37,802 bases of DNA from Lachnospiraceae bacterium (GCA_024682835.1 JAIKYU010000108.1:1-37802), one strand, 5' to 3'. Shown: positions 17,370 through 25,819, counted from the first letter of the stretch. Notes: generated by a model from the sequence alone, not told the origin. Program-made: numbers and translations.

Positions 17370-17378
17370 ATTATAGCA
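17370..17378 (-). promoter_or_regulatory. Extended -10 promoter of the minus-strand gene ending at 16651
   Basis: On the minus strand TGC TATAAT (17378-17370) forms an extended -10 element without a recognisable -35. It lies about 80 bases before the ATG at 17292. The surrounding bases resemble the promoter at 10778-10806. Confidence 0.5.
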
Positions 17379-17468
17379 TGAGGATTCGTGAAATACTACC
17401 TTAATTTATTATTTTTTGTAAATATCAACCCAATAGCAATCCATTTTTTTTCAGGGGAATTTCTCGAT

Positions 17469-18434
17469 ATGAACGATCGATCTCTGAAGGTGCGGGCTTA
17501 TGCCAAAATCAATCTGTTTCTCGACGTGACCGGCCGCCGGCCGGACGGCTACCATACCGTCAATATGGTGATGCAGTCCATTGATCTGCAGGATGACCTT
17601 TTGTTTACGGTAAGAGAGACCGGGGATGCGGAAGCGGACAGGCTTACCATCGGAGACGGCGAGGGCGGCTGCTTTCCGGGCGTGAAGGCGGATGATTCCA
17701 ACCTGGTCCTGCGGTCGGTGCGCGCATTGCGGGAACGCTTTACGGATCGTTTTCCCGCGGATGTCCGCATGGACATCCGCCTGTATAAACGGATTCCGCC
17801 GGAGGCGGGGCTTGGAGGCGGGAGTGCGGATGCCGCCGCCACGCTCCTGGCGGTCGACCGGCTCTTGGGTCTTAAGCTTACGGATGCGGAGCTTGCCGGT
17901 ACGGCGCTGGCGCTGGGTGCGGATGTGCCCTTTTGCCTGTACGGCGGTACGATGCGCGCCGAAGGAATCGGCGAGGTGCTGACCGCTCTGCTTCCGTTTC
18001 CCGACTGCGCCGTTGTGGTTGCAAAGCCGCGGGGTTCGGCTTCCACCGCGGCGATCTACCGGGCGCTGGACGGCATCGGGGGGCTGCAGCATCCTTCCTG
18101 GGAGGATTTTTCACGGGCGCTTTCCGGCGAGGACGGCACCCGCCCGGCGTTGCAGTGCACGGCGGAACAGATCGGCCGGCATGCCAATATCCTGGAGGCG
18201 GTGACGATAAAGCTCGTGCCGGATATCGGTCTGCTTGCGGATCACCTGTACCGATCGGGAGCCCTTTGCGCGCAGATGACCGGCAGCGGGTCGGCGGTAT
18301 TCGGTTTGTTTGAAGATGAGAAGGCGGCAGAGGCTGCTGTGTTTGCACTTTCACAGACAGAGACAGCGGTGGAGGCCTTTTTGTGCAGACCTCTTTCTGC
18401 ACAGCAGGCAGCTGACCGCCGGTTTGAGGACTGA
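17469..18434 (+). CDS. ispE: 4-diphosphocytidyl-2-C-methyl-D-erythritol kinase
   Basis: IspE phosphorylates CDP-methylerythritol in the MEP route to isoprenoids. This GHMP kinase (321 residues) has the family start RAYAKINLFLDVTGRRPDGYH, the ATP loop PPEAGLGGGSADAAATL, and the C-terminal AQMTGSGSAVFGLF. ATG 17469 is chosen over the upstream TTG-type extension because AGGGGA lies 10 bases before it and MNDRSLKVRAYAKIN fits the family. The extra N-terminal translation would be AT-rich leader. The DUF1934 gene begins 3 bases after its stop. Confidence 0.95.
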   Translation: MNDRSLKVRAYAKINLFLDVTGRRPDGYHTVNMVMQSIDLQDDLLFTVRETGDAEADRLTIGDGEGGCFPGVKADDSNLVLRSVRALRERFTDRFPADVRMDIRLYKRIPPEAGLGGGSADAAATLLAVDRLLGLKLTDAELAGTALALGADVPFCLYGGTMRAEGIGEVLTALLPFPDCAVVVAKPRGSASTAAIYRALDGIGGLQHPSWEDFSRALSGEDGTRPALQCTAEQIGRHANILEAVTIKLVPDIGLLADHLYRSGALCAQMTGSGSAVFGLFEDEKAAEAAVFALSQTETAVEAFLCRPLSAQQAADRRFED

Positions 18435-18437
18435 CGC

Positions 18438-18878
18438 ATGACGGGTACGGGACGCCTCTCCTATCGGGCGGTTACGGAGCTTACGGCGACGACGCCTGAC
18501 GATGCTTCGGAGCGCACGGTAGAGGAACGGCTGGGCCTGGATTGCCGCTTTGACGGGGATCCGGCCGGGGAGTGCTTTTCTGTTCGCTTTGAGGAGCAGG
18601 ATGCAGCCGGTTTACTGACGGAGAATGAGCTGGAATTCCTTCCGGGAGGAGGTACGCGGTTTTCCAGAAACGGCCAGCTGTCGGCAGTTTTTTTATTCCG
18701 CCCCGGGGAGGTAACGATGGCGGATATGGTGACGCCGTACGGATCCGTGCAGCTTCATCTGGAGACGGACGAATGGGAGCTCAAAAAGAACCGGCAGCAG
18801 ATACAGCTATCGATCTGCTACCGGTTTACAGAGGTTCCGGGGGAGGTCCACCGGATTTCCTTTGAAATCTGCGGATGA
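18438..18878 (+). CDS. DUF1934 (YwiB-like) domain protein
   Basis: A 146-residue protein fitting the DUF1934 family, a calycin-like beta barrel of unknown function. Features are alternating beta strands (SVRFEEQD, LLTENELEFLPGGGTRFSRNG) and the MVTPYGSVQLHLETDEWELK segment followed by YRFTEVPGEVHRISFEI. No signal or membrane segment. The ATG is 3 bases after the ispE stop with GAGGA upstream, so cotranscription with ispE is likely. It is convergent with the next gene. Confidence 0.75.
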   Translation: MTGTGRLSYRAVTELTATTPDDASERTVEERLGLDCRFDGDPAGECFSVRFEEQDAAGLLTENELEFLPGGGTRFSRNGQLSAVFLFRPGEVTMADMVTPYGSVQLHLETDEWELKKNRQQIQLSICYRFTEVPGEVHRISFEICG

Positions 18879-18888
18879 CTGAAGGGGA

Positions 18889-19365
18889 TCAGACAGGCTT
18901 GGCTCCCGCCTTCTCCTGTACTTTTGAGATGAACTCCTTCCAGAAGCCCTTCTTTTTTTCTTCGACCTGGATCTTGCCGTGTAATCCCTTGACTTCCGTG
19001 ATGTAGATGCCGCTGACGCCTGCTTTGACCTCTTTCTTTACGGGCACGCGGTCAAAGATTTTTTCGTCGCAGATAAAGGACATGATCTGGGGACCGACCT
19101 TGGCTTTGACAATCGGCAGCTTGGAACCGCGCAGAAGACGGGGAGTCTTTTCGAGCACCGCCTGAGGGAGCCCGGCATCCTTGAGCTTCATGCGCTTTTT
19201 ATCGATGATGAGCATGGAGTAGTACTGCTTGGCGGCTTCGATCTGCGCCTGCTGCTCTTCCTGTTTTTTCTGAGTCTTTTTGCCGAGGATCGTGACGACG
19301 ATGATCGCGGCGATCAGAAGAACGGAAATCACGATCAGAAAGATGGTTAAGGGATTTAAGGTCAT
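18889..19365 (-). CDS. Conserved membrane-anchored protein of unknown function
   Basis: Minus-strand gene of 158 residues. One N-terminal transmembrane segment (about residues 6-28, IFLIVISVLLIAAIIVV) is followed by a basic/Gln-rich coiled-coil-like stretch (GKKTQKKQEEQQAQIEAAKQYY). A soluble domain follows with LPQAVLEKTPRLLRGSKLPI, VKAKVGPQIMSFICDE and GVSGIYITEVKGLHGKI. AAAGGAGAG precedes the ATG. I recall similar proteins in Lachnospiraceae, none with a known role. The topology fits a cytoplasmic domain tethered to the membrane. It has its own consensus promoter. Confidence 0.78.
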   Translation of the reverse strand: MTLNPLTIFLIVISVLLIAAIIVVTILGKKTQKKQEEQQAQIEAAKQYYSMLIIDKKRMKLKDAGLPQAVLEKTPRLLRGSKLPIVKAKVGPQIMSFICDEKIFDRVPVKKEVKAGVSGIYITEVKGLHGKIQVEEKKKGFWKEFISKVQEKAGAKPV

Positions 19366-19401
19366 GGGATTCTCTCCTTTTCTTTAACAAGACGCCCGAT
19401 A

Positions 19402-19430
19402 ATTATAACAGATCGTAAGGGATAAGACAA
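19402..19430 (-). promoter_or_regulatory. Sigma-A promoter of the membrane-anchored protein gene
   Basis: On the minus strand TTGTCT (19430-19425), 17 bases, then a perfect TATAAT (19407-19402) with TGT before it (extended -10). It is 37 bases upstream of the ATG. The palindromic repeat element begins 4 bases beyond the -35. Confidence 0.8.
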
Positions 19431-19433
19431 GGG

Positions 19434-19528
19434 GGTTGCCATTCGCAGCACCCACCTGCATTCGCTCACGGTCGCTCCGCGACCTTTCCCGCACTGGCAA
19501 ATTTTTAGTTCGACTGCGAATGGTAACC
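19434..19528. repeat. Palindromic intergenic element (REP/MITE-like)
   Basis: Terminal inverted repeats of 15 bases at 19434-19448 and 19514-19528 differ at one position (GGTTGCCATTCGCAG against the complement of CTGCGAATGGTAACC). Inside is a smaller perfect hairpin, GGTCGC (19470-19475) and GCGACC (19479-19484), with a 3-base loop. There is no open frame. The 95-base size, nested hairpins and position between two divergent promoters suggest a dispersed non-coding repeat; copies elsewhere in the genome cannot be seen from this window. Confidence 0.65.
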
Positions 19529-19547
19529 AGGTGCGACAAAGAAGTGC

Positions 19548-19576
19548 TTTACAACAGTTGTCTGGTGTGGTATGGT
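19548..19576 (+). promoter_or_regulatory. Promoter of rpsO
   Basis: TTTACA (19548-19553), 17 bases, then TATGGT (19571-19576) with an upstream TG, an extended -10. It lies about 140 bases before the rpsO ATG, leaving a long structured leader. Confidence 0.65.
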
Positions 19577-19582
19577 AGGGAA

Positions 19583-19715
19583 GTCGCTTTGTGATTGTTT
19601 CACGGGCGCGGGAAATTGTTTACCCGTGCGTCGGGGCGGGAGACTCCAACCCCTTCGCCGTATCGGGCGTATTTGCGGGCACCGGCTGTGCCTGCAGGAA
19701 AGAGAGGAGAGCAAC
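19583..19715 (+). promoter_or_regulatory. Structured rpsO 5' leader (candidate S15 autoregulatory RNA)
   Basis: About 130 bases between the promoter and rpsO contain several potential stems: CACGGG/CCCGTG (19601-19606 with 19623-19628), GGGG/CCCC (19633-19636 with 19650-19653), CGCC/GGCG (19656-19659 with 19666-19669), and an 8-bp stem with one G-U pair directly before the ribosome binding site (19675-19682 with 19688-19695). S15 is known to repress its own leader in several bacteria, so autoregulation is a reasonable inference; I could not match a named RNA family. Confidence 0.45.
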
Positions 19716-19982
19716 ATGATTACGAAGGAAAAGAAAGCAGAGATCATCAGCAAATTCGCGCGTGGAGAGGCGGATACCGGTTCACCGGAGGTTCAGATTG
19801 CCATCCTTACCGAGCGGATCCGGGAGCTCAATGAGCATCTGTCCACCAACCAGAAGGATCATCACTCCAGAAGAGGCCTTTTGAAGATGGTCGGTCAGCG
19901 CAGGCGTCTTCTGTCCTATCTGCAGGAGAAGGACATTGAGCGTTATCGTAAGCTGATTGCCGAGCTGGGTCTGCGCAAGTAA
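19716..19982 (+). CDS. rpsO: 30S ribosomal protein S15
   Basis: S15 is a primary 16S rRNA-binding protein of the 30S platform. The product has the usual 88 residues and family sequence: [42 protein letters not shown], and [18 protein letters not shown], the RNA-contacting helices. AGAGGAG lies 6 bases before the ATG at 19716. An in-frame extension upstream exists but would overlap the leader and has no binding site. It is followed by a terminator before pnp, though the rpsO-pnp order is the standard one. Confidence 0.98.
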   Translation: MITKEKKAEIISKFARGEADTGSPEVQIAILTERIRELNEHLSTNQKDHHSRRGLLKMVGQRRRLLSYLQEKDIERYRKLIAELGLRK

Positions 19983-20000
19983 AAATCTGGCGGAAAGAGT

Positions 20001-20046
20001 ACGGTAAGCCGTTACATCACCACAATCGGCTTACCGTTTCTTTATA
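20001..20046 (+). terminator. Intrinsic terminator after rpsO
   Basis: The arms ACGGTAAGCCG (20001-20011) and its exact complement (20027-20037) form an 11-bp stem with a 15-base loop, followed by TTTCTTTATAT. It separates rpsO from pnp; partial readthrough may still supply pnp. Confidence 0.85.
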
Positions 20047-20100
20047 TCATCGGTTTATGCGGCATCCGCCGCGAGAAGAAGACGAGGAGGAAGAGAACAA

Positions 20101-22191
20101 ATGGAAAAGATTTACACAATGGAGCTTGCCGGCCGAACCCTGAAGGTTACTACGGGCAAGGTTGGTAAGCAGGCAAACGGCTGCGCGTTCATGCAGTATG
20201 GTGACACGACTGTCATGTGCACGGTGACGGCATCGGCCAAGCCCCGGGACGGGATTGATTTTTTCCCGCTCTCTGTGGAATATGAAGAGAAATTCTATGC
20301 TGCCGGCAAGTTTCCCGGCGGCTTCAATAAGCGTGAGGGCAAACCGTCCGAGAACGCGATTCTGACGAGCCGTGTGATCGACCGTCCGATGCGTCCGCTG
20401 TTTCCCAAGGATTATCGCAATGATGTCACCATTGACGATATCGTCATGTCGGTGGATACGAACTGTCGCCCCGAACTGGTGGCAATGATCGGTTCCTCCA
20501 TCGCGGTTTCCATCTCTGATATTCCCTTCGCGGGACCCTGCGCGATGACGCAGGTCGGTATGGTTGACGGTGAACTGGTGATCAATCCCACGCAGGAGCA
20601 GTGGAATAAAGGCCAGATGAGGCTGACCGTCGCTTCCGTCGGACAGAAGGTGATTATGATTGAGGCGGGATGCAATGAGATTCCCGAGGACACCATGATC
20701 GAGGCGATCTACAAGGCGCATGCCGTCAATCTGCAGATCATCGAGTTTATCAACGGGATTGTGGCCGAGATCGGTAAGCCCAAGCACAGTTACACGAGCT
20801 GCGCGGTGCCTGAGGAGCTGTTTGCCGCGATCAAGGAGACCGTTCCGCCGGAAGAAATGGAAAAGGCGGTTTTCACGGATGAGAAGCAGGTACGTGAGCA
20901 GAACATCCGGGATATTACGGAAAGACTGGGAGAGAAATTTGCGGATAACGAGGAGTGGCTTGCCATTCTTGATGAAGCTATTTATCAGTATGAGAAAAAG
21001 ACCGTCCGCAAGATGATTCTCAAGGACAGAAAGCGTCCGGACGGCCGTGATATCAAGCAGATCCGGCCTCTTTCCGCTGAGATTGACCTCATTCCGCGCG
21101 TACACGGCAGTGCGATGTTTACCCGCGGCCAGACGCAGATCTGCGATGTGATCACGCTGGCGCCGCTGTCCGAGATGCAGCGTGTGGACGGTCTGGACGC
21201 CTTCGCACCGAACAAGCGCTATGTTCATCAGTACAATTTCCCGTCCTATTCCGTCGGTGAGACCAGGGTATCCAGAGGGCCCGGCCGCCGCGAGATCGGA
21301 CACGGAGCACTCGCGGAGCGCGCCCTCCTGCCGGTTCTTCCTTCGGAGGAGGAGTTCCCTTATTCGATCCGTGCGGTTTCCGAAACCTTCGAATCCAACG
21401 GCTCCACCTCCATGGCGTCGACCTGTGCTTCCTGCATGAGTCTGATGGCTGCGGGCGTTCCGATCAAAAAGATGGTTGCCGGTATCAGCTGCGGTCTGGT
21501 CACCGGGGACACCGATGACGATTTCGTCGTGCTGACGGACATTCAGGGTCTGGAAGACTTTTTCGGCGACATGGACTTCAAGGTGACCGGCACAAAGGAC
21601 GGCATCACCGCCATTCAGATGGATATCAAGATCCACGGTCTCACCGAGGCGATTGTGCGCCAGGCGATCAGCCAGTGCCGCGAAGCGCGTTTCTTCATCA
21701 TGGATGAGTGCATGAGCAAGGCGATCAGCGAGCCCAGGAAGGAAGTCAGCAAGTACGCGCCCAAGATCGTCTCCATCAACATTGATCCGGAGAAGATCGG
21801 CGATGTGGTCGGACAGCGCGGAAAGACGATCAATGAGATCATTGCCCGCACGGGGACCAAGATCGACATCGATGAGGACGGGCGCGTGTCCGTCTGCGGT
21901 GAGGATATCGACGGAATCCAGAAGGCCATTGACATGATCAATATCATTGTCACGGAATTCGAGAAGGGACAGATTTTCAAGGGTAAGGTCGTGTCCATCA
22001 AGGAATTCGGCGCCTTCATCGAGTTCGCACCGGGCAAGGAAGGAATGGTACACATCTCCAAGATTGCGGATCGCAGAATCGACCGTGTGGAGGATGTGCT
22101 TTCGCTCGGCGACGAGGTGACGGTGGTCTGTCTCGGAAAGGATCGGATGGGACGGATCAGCTTCTCCATGAAGGACGTCGCACAGCGCTGA
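20101..22191 (+). CDS. pnp: Polyribonucleotide nucleotidyltransferase (PNPase)
   Basis: PNPase is a trimeric 3'-5' phosphorolytic exoribonuclease. The 696-residue product has both RNase PH-like halves (KFPGGFNKREGKPSE and IDRPMRPLFP in the first; QYNFPSYSVGE, GPGRREIGHGALAERAL and ESNGSTSMAS in the second). A KH domain (IGDVVGQRGKTINEI, about 560-615) and a C-terminal S1 domain (FKGKVVSIKEFGAFIEF, about 622-692) follow. The GAGGAGG binding site is 10 bases before the ATG. A short GC stem (GCGGC/GCCGC, 20059-20072) precedes it. No separate promoter is obvious, so expression may depend on readthrough past the rpsO terminator. Confidence 0.98.
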   Translation: MEKIYTMELAGRTLKVTTGKVGKQANGCAFMQYGDTTVMCTVTASAKPRDGIDFFPLSVEYEEKFYAAGKFPGGFNKREGKPSENAILTSRVIDRPMRPLFPKDYRNDVTIDDIVMSVDTNCRPELVAMIGSSIAVSISDIPFAGPCAMTQVGMVDGELVINPTQEQWNKGQMRLTVASVGQKVIMIEAGCNEIPEDTMIEAIYKAHAVNLQIIEFINGIVAEIGKPKHSYTSCAVPEELFAAIKETVPPEEMEKAVFTDEKQVREQNIRDITERLGEKFADNEEWLAILDEAIYQYEKKTVRKMILKDRKRPDGRDIKQIRPLSAEIDLIPRVHGSAMFTRGQTQICDVITLAPLSEMQRVDGLDAFAPNKRYVHQYNFPSYSVGETRVSRGPGRREIGHGALAERALLPVLPSEEEFPYSIRAVSETFESNGSTSMASTCASCMSLMAAGVPIKKMVAGISCGLVTGDTDDDFVVLTDIQGLEDFFGDMDFKVTGTKDGITAIQMDIKIHGLTEAIVRQAISQCREARFFIMDECMSKAISEPRKEVSKYAPKIVSINIDPEKIGDVVGQRGKTINEIIARTGTKIDIDEDGRVSVCGEDIDGIQKAIDMINIIVTEFEKGQIFKGKVVSIKEFGAFIEFAPGKEGMVHISKIADRRIDRVEDVLSLGDEVTVVCLGKDRMGRISFSMKDVAQR

Positions 22192-22203
22192 CAGACACTT
22201 CGG

Positions 22204-22267
22204 ACGGAACCGGATGATCCCATGGGGCGTGAGACCCCGCGGGGTCATTCGGTTCCGTTCTTTATAG
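22204..22267 (+). terminator. Intrinsic terminator after pnp
   Basis: An 18-base stem: the left arm at 22204-22221 pairs with the right arm at 22241-22258 with two imperfect (wobble-type) positions, and an inner GGGG/CCCC stem. A T-rich run (TTCTTTATAG) follows from 22257. Confidence 0.85.
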
Positions 22268-22320
22268 ATTGCAAACGGACGGATGATCCCGGATCACCGG
22301 ATATGTGAGTGGTATAAACG

Positions 22321-23916
22321 ATGAGCGATAACAGCATAAATAATGAAATAGAACGCCGCCGCACCTTTGCGATTATATCGCACCCGGATGCGGGTAAGAC
22401 GACCCTGACAGAGAAATTCCTTCTCTATGGCGGTGCGATCAACACCGCAGGAAGTGTGAAAGGCAAGGCGACAGCCAGACATGCGGTTTCCGACTGGATG
22501 GAGATCGAGAAACAGCGCGGAATCTCCGTCACGTCTTCGGTGCTGCAGTTTCACTATGACGGATACTGCGTGAATCTTCTTGACACACCGGGACACGAGG
22601 ACTTTTCGGAGGACACCTATCGCACGCTGATGGCTGCTGACTGTGCGGTCATGGTCATCGACGGCGCAAAGGGCGTTGAGCCGCAGACGAGAAAGCTCTT
22701 TAAGGTCTGCACGCTGCGCCACATACCGATCTTCACCTTCATCAACAAAATGGATCGCGACGCGCTGGACAGCTTTGCTTTGCTGGAGGATATCGAGAAT
22801 CATCTGGGCATCGCCACCTGTCCGCGAAACTGGCCGATCGGTTCTGGCAAGGGCTTTCGCGGAATCTACGACCGCAGGGAACAGGGGATCATCGTCTATG
22901 AAGGCACCGAGAAGGGCACAAAGGAAGGCGAAGAGATTCATATCGATATCCATGACACGGAAAAGCTGAAAAAATACGTGGATGAGGCGGCGCTGGAGAA
23001 ATTGACCGAAGAAGTCGATCTGCTGGATGGCGCAGGCGCGGCCTACGATCTCGAAGAGGTGCGTGCCGGGATGCTGACGCCGGTCTTTTTCGGATCGGCA
23101 CTGCAAAACTTCGGTGTGGAGATCTTTCTGAAGGAATTTCTTGCCATGGCCACACCGCCGGTCGGCAGAAAGAGCGCCGAAGAGGTGATTGACCCTGCCA
23201 GTCATTCCTTTTCCGCTTTTGTGTTCAAGATTCAGGCCAACATGAACAAAGCGCACCGGGACCGTGTGGCCTTCATGCGGATCTGCAGCGGACGGTTTGA
23301 CGCGGACAAAGAGGTGAAGCACGTACAGAGCGGGAGAACCCTCCGTCTCTCCCAGCCTCAGCAGCTGATGGCGGATGAACGCAAGATTCTGACGACGGCT
23401 TATGCCGGTGACATCATGGGTGTCTTCGATCCCGGCATCTTTTCCATCGGTGATACAGTCTGCGCCCCCGGGGACAATGTCTGTTACGAGGGGATCCCCA
23501 CCTTTGCACCGGAGCATTTCGCCCGTGTGCGGCAGGTGGATACCATGAAGCGCAAGCAGTTCGTCAAGGGCGTCACGCAGATTGCACAGGAGGGCGCAAT
23601 CCAGATCTTTCAGGAGTTCCAGTCCGGAATGGAAGAGATCATTGTGGGCGTCGTCGGTGTGTTGCAGTTCGATGTGCTCAAATTCAGACTGGAGAGCGAA
23701 TATGGCGTGGAGATCCGCCTGGATATGCTGCCCTATGAGCATATCCGCTGGGTGGAAAGTGATGTGGACATGGACAGGCTCGTCGGCACCTCCGATATGA
23801 AAAAAGTCAAGGACATGAAGAATCGTCCTCTGTTGCTTTTTGCTCATGAATGGAGCGTGCAGATGACCATGGACCGCAACGAAGGGCTGGTGCTGACAGA
23901 GTTCCGGAAAAACTGA
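22321..23916 (+). CDS. prfC: Peptide chain release factor 3
   Basis: RF3 is the GTPase that recycles class I release factors from the ribosome after termination. The 531-residue product shows the G1 motif HPDAGKTT (21-28), AGSVKGKATARHAVSDWM, DTPGHEDFSEDTYRTL, the NKMD motif, and the RF3-typical CPRNWPIGSGKGFRGIYDR. This separates it from EF-G, which lacks that block and has an extra domain. The upstream ribosome binding site is weak (GAGTGG). An extended -10-like TGG TATAAA ends 3 bases before the ATG, which could mean a leaderless message. It is preceded by the pnp terminator. Confidence 0.96.
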   Translation: MSDNSINNEIERRRTFAIISHPDAGKTTLTEKFLLYGGAINTAGSVKGKATARHAVSDWMEIEKQRGISVTSSVLQFHYDGYCVNLLDTPGHEDFSEDTYRTLMAADCAVMVIDGAKGVEPQTRKLFKVCTLRHIPIFTFINKMDRDALDSFALLEDIENHLGIATCPRNWPIGSGKGFRGIYDRREQGIIVYEGTEKGTKEGEEIHIDIHDTEKLKKYVDEAALEKLTEEVDLLDGAGAAYDLEEVRAGMLTPVFFGSALQNFGVEIFLKEFLAMATPPVGRKSAEEVIDPASHSFSAFVFKIQANMNKAHRDRVAFMRICSGRFDADKEVKHVQSGRTLRLSQPQQLMADERKILTTAYAGDIMGVFDPGIFSIGDTVCAPGDNVCYEGIPTFAPEHFARVRQVDTMKRKQFVKGVTQIAQEGAIQIFQEFQSGMEEIIVGVVGVLQFDVLKFRLESEYGVEIRLDMLPYEHIRWVESDVDMDRLVGTSDMKKVKDMKNRPLLLFAHEWSVQMTMDRNEGLVLTEFRKN

Positions 23917-23925
23917 TGCGGTAAG

Positions 23926-25353
23926 ATGCAAAGGAGAGGCTTACAACTGATGATTCTGCTTCCGGCAGCGGCGCTTACACTGTCCGGATGCGCGGTGGAC
24001 CGGCTCAGGGATCTGGATGTGGTCTATGATCTCTCCCAACAGGATCAGCGTGATGCCGGTCTGTTCGAATACGGCGCGGGCAATTCCTCCTTTGTTGTGC
24101 TCGGTCCGAAGGTGCAGCAGCAGGAACAGTCCCGGCAGTCGGAAACGTCCGAAGCAGAGGAACAGCAGCCCGCAGCCGGACAGAGTGTGGGCGTCCTGGA
24201 GGAGGATTTCGAGGCTCTGCCGGAGCAGATGGAGCTTTCGGACAGCAAACGCTCCCGGGAGGATATTGAACGCGAGGACGAGGAGCTGCGCACGCGGATC
24301 GGTCTCACGGAAGAGAAGATTGCCGGCCTGATTCAGGATAATCAGGGGAATTATTACTTTGATCATATGGACGATGCCGGAAAGCGCCTCTATGCGGAGC
24401 TGTTGCACATCATCCGTGCGCGGGGGGAGAAGATCCGCGTCTCGTCTCTTTCCGAGGAGGAGGTCGACCGGGCGTTTCAGTATCTGCTGGCTGATCATCC
24501 GGAACTGTTCTGTACGGACGGTTACACCTATACGCGTTACACGGTTGACGGCGAACTGTTTAAGCTCGGTTTTACGGCGCGATATCTGTATGATGCGACC
24601 GAGGAGTCCATCCGATCGGCAGAAATTGAAGCCCGCACGGCGGAGATCCTCGCGGGTGCGCCGCAGACGACGGATCAGTACGAGCTTGCCCGTTATGTCT
24701 ATGAGTACATTATCGACCACACGGAGTATGTGATCGGCGCTCCGGATAATCAGAATATCTGTTCCGTGTTCCTTTCCGGCCAGTCAGTCTGTCAGGGCTA
24801 TGCCAAGGCGACCCAGCTGCTGCTCAACCGTCTCGGTGTTCCGACGACGCTGGCGACAGGGACGGTTACGGCGGGCGACCGGCCGGGGACGCGGCATGCG
24901 TGGAATATGACCCGTGTGAACGGAAGGGATTACTATCTGGATACCACCTGGGGGGATTCCTCTTTTCAGCAGACCGCATCAGAGGAGGAACCGATCCGCC
25001 GGATTAATTATGATTACCTGCTTGATACGACGGAGGACATCTCTGACACCCATCAGCTGGACGATCTGGTGGAGATGCCCCTCTGCACACATCTGGAGGA
25101 CAATTATTACGTGCGGGACGGTGCGTATTTTACCGAAGCGGATCCGGAGCAGCTGGATGATCTCTTTCGCAGGGCCTATGACGAAGGACGTGCAACGGTC
25201 ACCCTGAAATGTGCGGACATGGGGGTCTTTGATGCGCTGACGGATCGGCTCGTGACAGACCGGGGGGTGTTTGATTACCTGCGCTCCGACAATAACTCCG
25301 CATCCTTTGCTTCATCGGAGATGCAGCGCACGCTGACGTTTGTTTTGATTTGA
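23926..25353 (+). CDS. Lipoprotein with transglutaminase-like domain
   Basis: A secreted lipoprotein of 475 residues. The N terminus has RR followed by a hydrophobic stretch and the lipobox LSGC with Cys 22, the predicted lipidated residue. A Gln/Glu/Ser-rich region (about 50-90) resembles a linker. The C-terminal half has a transglutaminase-like (Cys-His-Asp) triad: SVCQGYAKA (Cys 289), RHAWN (His 324) and YYLDTTWGD (Asp 339). Such domains act as Cys proteases or cross-linkers. ATG 23926 gives the charged n-region expected for export; ATG 23950 has the better AAGGAG spacing but would lose the charges. The partner is unknown. Confidence 0.82.
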   Translation: MQRRGLQLMILLPAAALTLSGCAVDRLRDLDVVYDLSQQDQRDAGLFEYGAGNSSFVVLGPKVQQQEQSRQSETSEAEEQQPAAGQSVGVLEEDFEALPEQMELSDSKRSREDIEREDEELRTRIGLTEEKIAGLIQDNQGNYYFDHMDDAGKRLYAELLHIIRARGEKIRVSSLSEEEVDRAFQYLLADHPELFCTDGYTYTRYTVDGELFKLGFTARYLYDATEESIRSAEIEARTAEILAGAPQTTDQYELARYVYEYIIDHTEYVIGAPDNQNICSVFLSGQSVCQGYAKATQLLLNRLGVPTTLATGTVTAGDRPGTRHAWNMTRVNGRDYYLDTTWGDSSFQQTASEEEPIRRINYDYLLDTTEDISDTHQLDDLVEMPLCTHLEDNYYVRDGAYFTEADPEQLDDLFRRAYDEGRATVTLKCADMGVFDALTDRLVTDRGVFDYLRSDNNSASFASSEMQRTLTFVLI

Positions 25354-25378
25354 AAAACGCACGGGAATATGGTATAAT
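25350..25378 (+). promoter_or_regulatory. Consensus sigma-A promoter of asp23-nusB
   Basis: TTGAAA (25350-25355), a 17-base spacer and a perfect TATAAT (25373-25378) with an extended TG at 25370-25371. Its -35 box overlaps the stop codon of the lipoprotein gene. It is 33 bases before the asp23 ATG. Confidence 0.88.
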
Positions 25379-25411
25379 ACGCAACAGATGTTTGCTTATG
25401 GAGGATCTGTT

Positions 25412-25819
25412 ATGGAAGCGCAGACAAGGGATAAGATTGGCGATAAAAGCAGCCTCATCGGCCATGGAAAGATCGGCGCAGTCAAGATCGCGGACGATGT
25501 CGTGGCCATGATTGCCGCGTTGGCCGCACTGGAGGTGGACGGCGTGTCCTCCATGGCGGGCGGCGTGAAAAGTGATGCTGTGGAGCATCTCTCCAGATCC
25601 AGGCTTTCACGGTGCGTCAAGGTGACATTGAATCAGACCACAGTGCGCTGCGATCTGTCCATTATGCTGGAATACGGCTACAATATCCCTGCTACGAGCA
25701 GCAAGGTTCAGACGCGTGTCAAAACCGCAATCGAAAATATGACCGGACTGAAGGTGGCGGCCGTCAATGTTCGCATTTCCGAGATCGCCATACCGGCAGG
25801 ACGTGAGCTGCAGGCATGA
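25412..25819 (+). CDS. Asp23/Gls24 family envelope stress response protein
   Basis: Asp23 proteins are widespread in Firmicutes and help the envelope stress response, often on the inner membrane face. The 135-residue product has IADDVVAMIAALAALEVDGV, the GYNIPATSSKVQTRVKTAI block, and NVRISEIAI, which match the family. GGAGG is 7 bases before the ATG at 25412; the earlier ATG at 25388 has no binding site. The gene ends in an ATGA overlap with nusB, the usual asp23-nusB pairing in Clostridia. Confidence 0.9.
   Translation: MEAQTRDKIGDKSSLIGHGKIGAVKIADDVVAMIAALAALEVDGVSSMAGGVKSDAVEHLSRSRLSRCVKVTLNQTTVRCDLSIMLEYGYNIPATSSKVQTRVKTAIENMTGLKVAAVNVRISEIAIPAGRELQA

Noticed and set aside
19434..19528. 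Reading the palindromic element as a CRISPR repeat or attachment site
   Set aside because: There is a single unit with no spacers, and no integrase or tRNA is nearby.
20047..22248. Minus-strand frame of 733 codons opposite pnp
   Set aside because: It mirrors the pnp codons, has no family-like motifs and no ribosome binding site. Long antisense frames are expected in GC-rich coding DNA.
22294..23931. Minus-strand frame of 545 codons opposite prfC
   Set aside because: Same reason: it is His/Leu-rich, without motifs, and fully covered by prfC, which has all RF3 signatures.
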